Below are positions 7,046 through 13,269 of a stretch of 16,480 bases of DNA, piece after piece. The stretch is from Nitrosopumilales archaeon (GTDB lineage: Archaea; Thermoproteota; Nitrososphaeria; Nitrososphaerales; Nitrososphaeraceae), in the NCBI GenBank assembly GCA_009665115.1, contig WJXE01000012.1:1-16480 (forward strand), in the 5' to 3' direction. The notes under the pieces are model-generated. The model ran no database searches and was not told the origin of the DNA. It saw only the letters and a list, made by a program, of their open reading frames with translations. Made by a program: the position numbers and the translations under genes. Within the stretch, counting starts at the first letter, position 1; each line of letters starts with the position of its first letter.

Positions 7046-7921
7046 TCATTTTTCGATACTCCTTCCAACTGCCAGCAAGGTGTTTGCCATTTCGCTAAAG
7101 ATACTAACAACCTGTCCTGTCAGTTCTTTTGTCATCCTCTTAGTATTAATATAAGAGTCGGTCTCCTTCGTTTTCTGATTCTTCACTTTCGCTATATCAA
7201 AATATGTAACGACTCCTTCTTCTCCCTGCATCAATTTATTGTGATCAATCGATACTGGCGAAATTTGACATAATTCAATAAGCAAATCGTTTAGTTCTGA
7301 AAACAGCCGCTCTTTCTTATGACGCATTTCTTCGAATTCCGGAAATTCATTTTCTAGCGTTGTTGTTTTTTTTTCCAAATCTGTGACTAGGCTTTCGTCC
7401 TCAAATAGTTTTTCAAGCAACTCTTCAAATCCCAGTTGCGCATATCCAATACTCTCCAACTCCTTCTGCACTATGTGGTTTCCTTTGTCAGCGATAGATT
7501 TGAAGGTGTTTCCACCTTCACCAGCGATCTGAGCCAACTCCTTTTGGATCTCAATAATACGCTTATCGACTCGGTAATAAGGCAATGCATGAAATTGAAT
7601 TCCAAAATAGCCAGACATTCTGTATTGGCCGACTTCCTGCGTGAACTGACAATACAACCTGTGTAGGTCCTCGGTCTGCGAGGTAGATATGCCTGTTGTA
7701 ACCCACCATTTTAGTGAGTCAACCAATTGTTGATAAAAAACCATAACCCTTTGTGGCTCAAAGCAATCAATTTGAGTTACGCTGCCGTCTGCCAACATCG
7801 CATTAACTTTATTCATTTCGATTTGAGGCTTTATTGCTAAAAGATAGTTGTCTTTTACGATCTCAAAGGCAGAATTAACTTCTCTGGCAAAATAATCATC
7901 CTCCTTAATCGGTAATCTCAT
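7046..7921 (-). CDS. Unrecognised coiled-coil protein (291 aa)
   Basis: I do not recognise the family. No signal peptide or membrane segment is visible, so it is probably cytoplasmic. Residues 1-115 look like a globular helical domain rich in aromatics (SLKWWVTTG, YRMSGYFGIQFHALPYYR). Residues ~118-235 are Glu/Lys/Leu-rich with heptad-like spacing (RIIEIQKELAQIAGE, FEELLEKLFEDE, LEKKTTTLENEF, RHKKERLFSELNDLLIELC) and should form a coiled coil. The final ~55 residues (VVTYFDIAKV... MTKELTGQVVSIFSEMANTLL) form another helical segment. It is monocistronic and divergent from the geranylgeranyl reductase gene. The ATG at 7921 has a TATA-like box 27 bases upstream. It could be a scaffold or nucleic-acid-associated protein, but nothing in the sequence shows this. 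Confidence 0.75.
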   Translation of the reverse strand: MRLPIKEDDYFAREVNSAFEIVKDNYLLAIKPQIEMNKVNAMLADGSVTQIDCFEPQRVMVFYQQLVDSLKWWVTTGISTSQTEDLHRLYCQFTQEVGQYRMSGYFGIQFHALPYYRVDKRIIEIQKELAQIAGEGGNTFKSIADKGNHIVQKELESIGYAQLGFEELLEKLFEDESLVTDLEKKTTTLENEFPEFEEMRHKKERLFSELNDLLIELCQISPVSIDHNKLMQGEEGVVTYFDIAKVKNQKTKETDSYINTKRMTKELTGQVVSIFSEMANTLLAVGRSIEK

Positions 7922-7944
7922 GAGTAGTTTTGTAATTACGCGTT

Positions 7945-7952
7945 AGATAAAG
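7945..7952 (-). promoter_or_regulatory. TATA-like box of the coiled-coil gene
   Basis: Minus-strand TTTATCTA is centred about 27 bases before the ATG at 7921, consistent with a leaderless message. Confidence 0.35.
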
Positions 7953-8256
7953 ATTGGCTAGGCAAAATTGCTTTAGATAAAAAAATCAAATCTTGCGTTA
8001 ACTATTAAAGTAGATCATAGCAACTTGCATTCTGTGAGTAATATACTATTGAAAAATCCCCCCAAGGTAAAAAAAGAATACAGATCAAGGCACCTTAATA
8101 GTATCTATTTAATGTCAGATATGATAATGGGGAGTAATGGCAAATCCGAAGTACCGTAACACGTAACGGCTAATGCAGGAACAGTCGTTGCTCGAAGTCA
8201 AGACAGCGTGTGATGCTTCAAAAGATAAAACGCATGTCTACGAAGGAAATTGCAAT

Positions 8257-8265
8257 GTTTTTATT
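8257..8265 (+). promoter_or_regulatory. TATA-like box of the flavoprotein gene
   Basis: GTTTTTATT is centred about 31 bases before the ATG at 8293, so transcription would begin a few bases before that ATG. This supports 8293 over the upstream in-frame ATG at 8173. Confidence 0.35.
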
Positions 8266-8292
8266 GAACATTACTGCCGAGTAGGATTGCTT

Positions 8293-9324
8293 ATGAAAAT
8301 CGCTGTGGTTGGTATAGGTGTAGCCGGTGCTTATCTTATGAACAGACTGAGCGATGCTCATGATATCTTTGTAACCGGTTTTGAGAGAATGCCAGAAACA
8401 GATCATGACGCTGTTTGCGCATGGGCGACATCCAAAAACGTAATGTCAGGTTTAGCAAAAAATTGCGGTCTGAATTTCGAGGATTATATTCTGCACGACG
8501 GAAAACATATGATGGTTGACATTGGAGATAGCAGGAATAATAGCATTAATATCCGTTTAAAGGGAATGGTTAACTATGACAAGCTAAGGCTAATTAAAGA
8601 TATGATACGAGGAACAAAAGTCGAATTTGGCAGAGCTCCACGGAAGGAGAATCTTGAACAGGAGTTTGATATGATAGTCGATTCTACTGGATTCCATCGA
8701 AACTATCTTCCAAAGTTAAGAAATGAAATGTGGATCCCTTGTGTTCAATACAAGGTAAAGTACAAGGTCGATAAAACTCCTTACGACGATTTTTACCTGA
8801 AGGCATTCCCTTCAATGACTGGTTATTTCTGGTATTTTCCCCTTGGCAATGGCTATGCCCATATAGGAGCCGGAGACTTTGAAAGAAAACATAATAACGA
8901 GTTTGTTGAACAATTCTTAAAAAAATACGAATGTGAAATAATAAAAAAGGTCGGCCGGCCGGTAAGAATTAGTCCGCCATTATACTGTGAGCCGTTTACA
9001 GATGGTAGGAAGTCAGTTGGAGTAGGTGAATCCATAGGCACGGTCTATTCACTACTTGGTGAAGGAATCGTTCCTGCAACTTGGTGTGCAGAATTGTTGA
9101 TTAAGAATCTGTTTGATCTGAAAATATATCGAGAACAGGTGATAAAGAAATTCGAAATCTATGTATTGGTCTATAAATTTATCCAACTCAAAATAACAAG
9201 GAAATTCAGTTTTGTGAAGCACTGGAGTGACCTATTAAGGATATATAAGCATATGAAAAATGAAGAGGCTCGTTATGGGATGGAGATTAGAATCGCAGAT
9301 ATGATGAGAATTTCTAAAATTTGA
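8293..9324 (+). CDS. Geranylgeranyl reductase family FAD protein
   Basis: FAD-dependent oxidoreductase related to enzymes that saturate the isoprenoid chains of archaeal membrane lipids or related prenyl compounds. The chosen start gives MKIAVVGIGVAGAYLMNRL, an immediate Rossmann strand with GxGxxG at residues 7-12; an ATG 40 codons upstream (8173) would put an unrelated segment in front. Other landmarks are VDSTGFHRNYLP, the YxWxFP-type substrate-cavity motif YFWYFP (178-183), HIGAGD, and the C-terminal FAD segment GVGESIGTVYSLLGEGI. The length, 343 residues, is slightly short for the family. It closely resembles the version I associate with Nitrososphaeria. Which prenyl substrate it reduces cannot be told. 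It is monocistronic, with a T-rich terminator-like stretch following. Confidence 0.85.
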   Translation: MKIAVVGIGVAGAYLMNRLSDAHDIFVTGFERMPETDHDAVCAWATSKNVMSGLAKNCGLNFEDYILHDGKHMMVDIGDSRNNSINIRLKGMVNYDKLRLIKDMIRGTKVEFGRAPRKENLEQEFDMIVDSTGFHRNYLPKLRNEMWIPCVQYKVKYKVDKTPYDDFYLKAFPSMTGYFWYFPLGNGYAHIGAGDFERKHNNEFVEQFLKKYECEIIKKVGRPVRISPPLYCEPFTDGRKSVGVGESIGTVYSLLGEGIVPATWCAELLIKNLFDLKIYREQVIKKFEIYVLVYKFIQLKITRKFSFVKHWSDLLRIYKHMKNEEARYGMEIRIADMMRISKI

Positions 9325-9360
9325 GCCATTGAGGTCATTCAGCGTTGTCCCTGCCTTTGA

Positions 9361-9398
9361 GTTTTTCCTTTTCTCTTTCACTGGTTGGGGTTTTTCTT
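9361..9398 (+). terminator. T-rich terminator-like tract
   Basis: Repeated T-runs (GTTTTTCCTTTTCTCTTTC, then GGGGTTTTTC) begin about 37 bases after the flavoprotein stop. Oligo-T stretches without strong hairpins are the usual archaeal termination signal. Confidence 0.4.
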
Positions 9399-9529
9399 AG
9401 CTGCATCCACGAACGAGAACAGAATCGCCATTTGATAGAAGCAAATCTCACACCTTATACAATGTTTCTTACCAGAGAAGTGGACTCACAAACGTGTATT
9501 TTAGTCTAGTCTTTCACAAATATTTCCAC

Positions 9530-9556
9530 AGACCATCGGTATGGTCTATAATAAAA
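9530..9556 (+). promoter_or_regulatory. Inverted repeat abutting TATA box upstream of nnrD
   Basis: A perfect 7-base inverted repeat AGACCAT-CGGT-ATGGTCT (9530-9547) shares its last base with a strong TATA-like box TATAATAAAA (9547-9556). The repeat therefore covers the position where TFB would bind, so a regulator bound here would be expected to affect initiation. Predicted start of transcription is near 9578, leaving a leader of roughly 75 bases that includes the purine-rich tract. Confidence 0.4.
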
Positions 9557-9653
9557 TCCTCTTGTTAAAAAAGTTAATGCAGCTATGAGAAAGGAGGAGG
9601 GGACGCTGGCAAAGTTTATCATCCATACTTGCAAGGTTTAAAATGAGAAGGAA

Positions 9654-10535
9654 TTGGCAAAGAGAATAACAGTAACACCTAAACTTGTAAAGGACCTCAT
9701 CGTCCCTAGAATAGCAACTTCTCGCAAGGGTGATAACGGTATAGTTTTGGTCGTAGGCGGAAGCAGGATCTATCATGGAGCCCCGATACTTGCATCGATA
9801 GCTGCTCTAAGATCTGGTACCGATCTTGTATTTACTGCCGTACCGAAGTCCAATATTATAGCCGTGAGAGCCTACTCTCCAGACATCATAGCACTGCCTC
9901 TGCCCGATGATAAGCTGACATCAGGATTAGTAAATAGACTTATGGCAATGCTCCCTAAGAAGCCTCATACTGCGGCTATTGGCATGGGGATGAGTATCGC
10001 CAAGCCCGAAGCACTCGTTTCACTGATAAGACAACTTAGAAATGCAGAGATTAAATTGCTGCTGGATGCCTCAGCTCTAATTCCCGAGATACTCCGAGAA
10101 ATTGCGGGAACTGGCACGATCGTCACCCCTCATGCAGGCGAGTATAAGCGGCTTTTTGAAAAGCATCCTGGTACAAATGAAGATGTACAAACTTCAACTG
10201 TTCAGACGGCTGCAAAAGATTATGGAATTACAATAGTACTCAAAGGATCGGTAAATATAATTTCTGACGGTGTCAGCGAACATACTGCTGTAATTAAAAG
10301 AAGTACTCCAGCAATGACCGTTGGAGGGATGGGTGATGTTCTCTCAGGTTTGACAGTGGGTTTGCTTACCAAGTATAGCTCCTTCAATGCTTCTATTCTT
10401 GGCGTTTTTCTGAATGGGGTAGCAGCGAGTTTGGCGTATGAGCGAGTAGGCTTGCACATGGTGGCAACCGATGTAATAGAAGATTTACCGAATGCCATGA
10501 AACCGTTTGACCTAATCAAGGATCAGGATGAATAG
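9654..10535 (+). CDS. nnrD: ADP/ATP-dependent NAD(P)H-hydrate dehydratase
   Basis: Restores NADH and NADPH from their damaged hydrates (NADHX, NADPHX) at the expense of ADP or ATP, acting in the cytoplasm. The 293 residues correspond to the YjeF C-terminal (ribokinase-like) domain alone; no fused NnrE epimerase domain is present, so any epimerase must be encoded elsewhere. Landmarks are GIVLVVGGSRIYHGAPILA near the N-terminus, IIALPLPD, the VTPHAGEYKRL segment, VLKGSVNIISDG, and the nucleotide-binding signature TVGGMGDVLSG with the key Asp at residue 228. The TTG start at 9654 follows AGAAGGAA, a plausible ribosome-binding sequence, and no in-frame ATG is available nearby. Regulation may involve the inverted repeat at 9530-9547. 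Assignment is secure. Confidence 0.94.
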   Translation: MAKRITVTPKLVKDLIVPRIATSRKGDNGIVLVVGGSRIYHGAPILASIAALRSGTDLVFTAVPKSNIIAVRAYSPDIIALPLPDDKLTSGLVNRLMAMLPKKPHTAAIGMGMSIAKPEALVSLIRQLRNAEIKLLLDASALIPEILREIAGTGTIVTPHAGEYKRLFEKHPGTNEDVQTSTVQTAAKDYGITIVLKGSVNIISDGVSEHTAVIKRSTPAMTVGGMGDVLSGLTVGLLTKYSSFNASILGVFLNGVAASLAYERVGLHMVATDVIEDLPNAMKPFDLIKDQDE

Positions 10536-10598
10536 TTATTCATGTTCAGCAGTCATTATCAAGCAGGTATCCCCGCTGATAAAGAGTTAGTCCATCCA

Positions 10599-10627
10599 GA
10601 GATCTTCCTGGCAGGAGGTAAGATCTC
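10599..10627 (+). terminator. Stem-loop downstream of nnrD
   Basis: Perfect 8-base arms GAGATCTT (10599-10606) and AAGATCTC (10620-10627) enclose CCTGGCAGGAGGT, which can add three more pairs past a one-base bulge. It lies about 64 bases after the nnrD stop. No T-run follows, so it may be an mRNA 3'-end structure or another element instead of a terminator. Confidence 0.35.
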
Positions 10628-10883
10628 GGCATGATTTGAACAATCTACTTCTTTTGCATGCTAATTAGGATAGCTAGCTATTCATGTTCATTAGGATTTG
10701 CTAGTTTGAATTACAGCGGACGTCTCGTTCGGTTCGGATTCAGAACAATAAGATCCCAAGATTCACCGAAAATTGAACCATTAGTTAACATATGTACGTG
10801 GAATTTCAAAATATTTTTAATATTTCAATCTAGTATTAAAATGTGAACACACCCAATCATAGTACATCGGGATACCATTCAAA

Positions 10884-10893
10884 AATTTTATTA
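10884..10893 (+). promoter_or_regulatory. TATA-like box of the DUF6659-like gene
   Basis: AATTTTATTA is centred about 29 bases before the ATG at 10918, consistent with near-leaderless transcription and with that ATG as the real start. Confidence 0.4.
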
Positions 10894-10917
10894 GTTCCAC
10901 CTCTTCTAAGATTAGCT

Positions 10918-11271
10918 ATGGATTACAAGCGCATCCATGAAAGTATAATGAAGAGCGATCCAAAGATTAGATTAGTTACAATATGTGATCAAAATGGCAA
11001 AATTATGCACTCTGATCACCGTGAAGGTGTAAGAAATTTGCTAACTCCTGACGAAAGCAGGAAATCACTAGATCTTGCAGTTAAAGCGTGGAAAACACGC
11101 AGCGAACTTGCTCCGAAGATTGGAAAAGGAAAATATGTATTGGCAGAATATGAAAAGATTAAACGCATTACAATGCCTCTGGGAGACAACCACCTTCTTT
11201 ATGTAACTACTGAAAGAGATGCAGATCATTCTGTTATAATCAATAGTATCACAAAGTTGGACGTGCAGTAA
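10918..11271 (+). CDS. DUF6659-like small protein (117 aa)
   Basis: Function unknown. The chosen start gives MDYKRIHESIMKSDPKIRL and is preceded by a TATA-like box at leaderless distance; the frame is open to a GTG at 10843, but the additional 25 residues look unrelated. The protein has an alpha/beta pattern: helix (YKRIHESIM), strand (IRLVTICDQNGKIMHS), helix (ESRKSLDLAVKAWKTR), basic segment (APKIGKGKYVLAEYEKIKRI), strands (TMPLGDNHLLYVTTE). This layout recalls the PAS/roadblock-like sensor folds, and the sequence resembles DUF6659 proteins that I recall as frequent in Nitrososphaeria. No enzymatic motif is visible. It is monocistronic with a palindromic terminator-like element after the stop. 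Family assignment is from memory, not a search. Confidence 0.78.
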   Translation: MDYKRIHESIMKSDPKIRLVTICDQNGKIMHSDHREGVRNLLTPDESRKSLDLAVKAWKTRSELAPKIGKGKYVLAEYEKIKRITMPLGDNHLLYVTTERDADHSVIINSITKLDVQ

Positions 11272-11275
11272 TAGA

Positions 11276-11300
11276 AGAGAAGCTTCTCTCCTTCTCTATC
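11276..11300 (+). terminator. Palindrome plus pyrimidine tract after the DUF6659-like gene
   Basis: A perfect 14-base palindrome AGAGAAGCTTCTCT (11276-11289) starts 5 bases after the stop codon and is followed by CCTTCTCTATC. It could form a short hairpin with a pyrimidine tail. Confidence 0.4.
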
Positions 11301-11418
11301 TACGTATTGAGATTTTGATAGACAGTTTGTATACAGGTGTACTTATAGAGTCGGGAATAGCACTTTACCTTCTCATACAGATGTGCTAAATTTCGGCATA
11401 TAATGTTCAAGGTATGCG

Positions 11419-11426
11419 TATTTAAA
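11419..11426 (+). promoter_or_regulatory. TATA-like box of the binding-protein gene
   Basis: TATTTAAA predicts transcription from about 11449, roughly 20 bases before the ATG at 11470. An imperfect palindrome GTATACAGGTGTAC (11329-11342) lies about 80 bases further upstream and might be an operator. Confidence 0.4.
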
Positions 11427-11469
11427 GGCCGTAATATTCAACCTTGGATAATGTTTGTTGGCGACCCGA

Positions 11470-12552
11470 ATGACTGCTAAAATAAAACTGGTAATATCTG
11501 CAGCGATAATTGCCGGAGTAATTGCCACTTCGTTGCTCTATAGTAATCCCGTCTTGACTATCAGCAATAACAACAATAACAACAACAGCACTGGCGCATC
11601 GTCTAATATCTTGAGAATCGGCTATTTTCCAATTTTAAATCATGCTCAGGCTGTTATAGGATTGGGAAATGGAGATTTTCAAAAGGCGTTGGGCGCAAAT
11701 ATCGTCGTTAAGCCACAAATTTTTGATTCAGGTCCATCGTTAATTGAGGCTTTATTTGCAAATCAGATTGATGTCGCATACGTAGGGCCTAATCCAACAA
11801 TCAATGGCTATATAGTATCCGACGGAAAAGCACTAAAGATAATTTCTGGAGCATCAAGCGGGGGCGCTGTTTTTGTTGTCAGGAATGATTCGGGAATCCA
11901 GTCAACCAAGGATTTCGCGAACAGAAAATTTGCGTCGCCACAGTTGGGCAATACACAGGACGTGGCTCTTAGAAAATATTTGCTTGAAAATGGCTACAAA
12001 ACAAAAGAGAATGGAGGCAACGTACAGGTAATATCTGCAACGAGTTCAGATATATTCACATTAATGTTAAAGAAACAAATCGATGGAGCGTGGGTTCCCG
12101 AACCATGGGGTACAAAACTGGTAAAAGAAGCCAATGCAAGAATCTTTCTCGATGAACGAATCTTGTGGCCAGGAGGAAAATTTGTAACAGCTCTCGTAAT
12201 ATCTAGAACCGATTATCTGCATGATAATCAGGGCATTATAATGAAATTGTTGGCTGTACATGTCGATGAAACGAACTGGATCATTCATCACAAGGCGGAA
12301 GCGATGCAAGCATTCAACACTCAACTCAAAAAACTCACAGGACATACTATAGCGAATGAAGAGCTACAGCAAGCATCATCAAGGATAGACTTTACATACG
12401 ACCCATTAAAGCAATCTCTTTTTAAATCAGCAAACGACGCATTTGAGATTGGTTTTTTGAAAAAGCCGCCAAATCTTGTTGGAATATATGATTTAACATT
12501 GTTGAATAAAGTGCTGAATCAAAAAGGTCTAGCGAGAATTTCAGATGGATAA
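11470..12552 (+). CDS. NitT/TauT/SsuA-type ABC transporter substrate-binding protein
   Basis: Extracytoplasmic binding protein of the family that captures nitrate, sulfonates, taurine, thiamine precursors or similar small ligands. From ATG 11470 (a TTG five codons upstream is the alternative) the order is a basic n-region, a hydrophobic segment (about 5-24, IKLVISAAIIAGVIATSLL), a seven-Asn run (33-39), and then the two-lobed binding fold starting LRIGYFPILNHAQAVIGLG. Family landmarks are DVAYVGPNPTINGY, KFASPQLGNTQDVALR and IDGAWVPEPWG. There is no lipobox cysteine after the hydrophobic segment, so it is probably held by an uncleaved anchor or released by signal peptidase. No permease or ATPase gene lies beside it. 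The ligand cannot be predicted from this sequence. Confidence 0.88.
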   Translation: MTAKIKLVISAAIIAGVIATSLLYSNPVLTISNNNNNNNSTGASSNILRIGYFPILNHAQAVIGLGNGDFQKALGANIVVKPQIFDSGPSLIEALFANQIDVAYVGPNPTINGYIVSDGKALKIISGASSGGAVFVVRNDSGIQSTKDFANRKFASPQLGNTQDVALRKYLLENGYKTKENGGNVQVISATSSDIFTLMLKKQIDGAWVPEPWGTKLVKEANARIFLDERILWPGGKFVTALVISRTDYLHDNQGIIMKLLAVHVDETNWIIHHKAEAMQAFNTQLKKLTGHTIANEELQQASSRIDFTYDPLKQSLFKSANDAFEIGFLKKPPNLVGIYDLTLLNKVLNQKGLARISDG

Positions 12553-12690
12553 ATTGGGCAGGAAATTAGATGTTTATCCATGTGTCGAAATTATATGACG
12601 GAAGACGCATTTTAAAAAATACTGACGATTTGTTAGCAGACAAATTTGTAATCGTCCTGATTGTATTTATAGGGCTAACTTCTAGTCACA

Positions 12691-12698
12691 ATTATAAG
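12691..12698 (+). promoter_or_regulatory. TATA-like box of the pfdA-ftsY-argF operon
   Basis: ATTATAAG is centred 27 bases before the pfdA ATG at 12722, the spacing for a leaderless transcript. A second TATA-like stretch (TATTTATA, about 12664-12671) lies further upstream. Confidence 0.45.
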
Positions 12699-12721
12699 AT
12701 AGCAGTGGAAATTGAACTTAG

Positions 12722-13252
12722 ATGAGCAACGAAATTAATCGCCAACAGGCTGGAATGGAGCAGAAAATAAATGAAATGGTGGAACAGTCTAGAATTCTTG
12801 AAGCCTATATGAATGATATTATCAATCGCGAAGCGACAGTTACAAGGTTAGTAGGAGAGGCTCGTCTTGCTTCAACTGCCATCCAAAATATTGTGGATGA
12901 AAACGTAGTTGAAGCATTAACACCAGTTGGAATAGGCGTTTATGTAAAAACACTGGTCCCTCCTATGAAGAAGTTATTGATAAATGTGGGAGCGGGAGTG
13001 ACTGTAGAAAAAACTAGGGAAGATGCCATCAACTATGTGGAAGTCAAAATTAAAGAATTTGAACTTGCGTTGAGGCAGCTTCTAGGCCAGAAACAGCAAA
13101 TTGCTGTGCGCATGGAGCAAATTCAGGCCCAGATTAACCAAATGTTACAGCAAGGGCAAAGCACCCCTGCATCATCTCTATCAAACCCTAGAAAACAAGC
13201 TCATGATAATGACATCAGAGACAGCAGCCGCCAGCCTTCTCACTCAGTTTAG
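12722..13252 (+). CDS. pfdA: Prefoldin subunit alpha
   Basis: Subunit of the hexameric alpha2-beta4 jellyfish-shaped chaperone that holds unfolded proteins and passes them to the thermosome. Residues ~5-60 form the first coiled-coil helix (Gln/Glu/Ile-rich), residues ~62-102 the beta-hairpin body with the typical ALTPVGIGVYVK and NVGAGVTVEK segments, and ~103-145 the second coiled-coil helix (VEVKIKEFELALRQLLGQKQ). The last ~30 residues, Ser/Gln/Asn-rich and ending in SRQPSHSV, are a disordered tail beyond the usual ~140-150 residue length. The gene precedes ftsY by 17 bases; prefoldin alpha next to ftsY is a common archaeal arrangement and links nascent-chain folding with membrane targeting. 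The ATG start is supported by a TATA box 27 bases upstream. Confidence 0.93.
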   Translation: MSNEINRQQAGMEQKINEMVEQSRILEAYMNDIINREATVTRLVGEARLASTAIQNIVDENVVEALTPVGIGVYVKTLVPPMKKLLINVGAGVTVEKTREDAINYVEVKIKEFELALRQLLGQKQQIAVRMEQIQAQINQMLQQGQSTPASSLSNPRKQAHDNDIRDSSRQPSHSV

Positions 13253-13269
13253 GTTGGCCAGATGAGCAT

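Larger units (their letters stand above)
7922..8292. other. Divergent intergenic/promoter region
   Basis: Separates the minus-strand coiled-coil gene from the plus-strand flavoprotein gene. The reading frame of the latter is open back to an ATG at 8173, but the 40 extra codons lack resemblance to the family N-terminus, so I treat 8173-8292 as untranslated. A second TATA-like stretch (CTATTTAAT, about 8104-8112) could be an upstream promoter. No RNA gene is seen. Confidence 0.4.
9325..9653. other. Intergenic region with terminator-like tract and nnrD promoter
   Basis: The left part contains several T-runs after the flavoprotein gene. The right part holds an inverted repeat next to a TATA box (9530-9556) and a purine-rich GAAAGGAGGAGGGG tract (9588-9601). 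A minus-strand 38-codon frame (9335-9451) and an 18-codon plus-strand frame (9585-9641) are present but unsupported. Confidence 0.45.
10536..10917. other. Intergenic region with a hairpin and a short direct repeat
   Basis: Contains a stem-loop at 10599-10627, a 12-base direct repeat TATTCATGTTCA (10537-10548 and about 10679-10690), and the promoter of the DUF6659-like gene. A plus-strand ORF at 10658-10846 has no recognisable content. The frame of the following gene is open back to a GTG at 10843, but that extension lacks family resemblance. Confidence 0.4.

Noticed and set aside
8173..8292. Forty-codon N-terminal extension of the geranylgeranyl reductase family gene from ATG 8173
   Set aside because: The Rossmann strand and GxGxxG begin right at ATG 8293, as in the family; the extension has no resemblance, and a TATA-like box sits just before 8293.
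9335..9451. Minus-strand 38-codon frame ending in a Lys/Glu-rich sequence
   Set aside because: The Lys/Glu codons come from the complement of the T-rich terminator tract behind the flavoprotein gene, so the protein-like look is probably an artefact. A real small gene is possible but unsupported.
9585..9641. Eighteen-codon ORF in the nnrD leader, possible leader peptide
   Set aside because: No regulatory codon run or pairing structure is visible; short ORFs of this size occur by chance.
10560..10650. tRNA gene (TTCAAAT loop-like sequence on the minus strand)
   Set aside because: The would-be T-stem does not pair and no acceptor or anticodon stem could be formed.
10658..10846. Plus-strand 62-codon ORF before the DUF6659-like gene
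   Set aside because: Composition is unlike a protein, with no similarity recognised; it covers the promoter region of the next gene.
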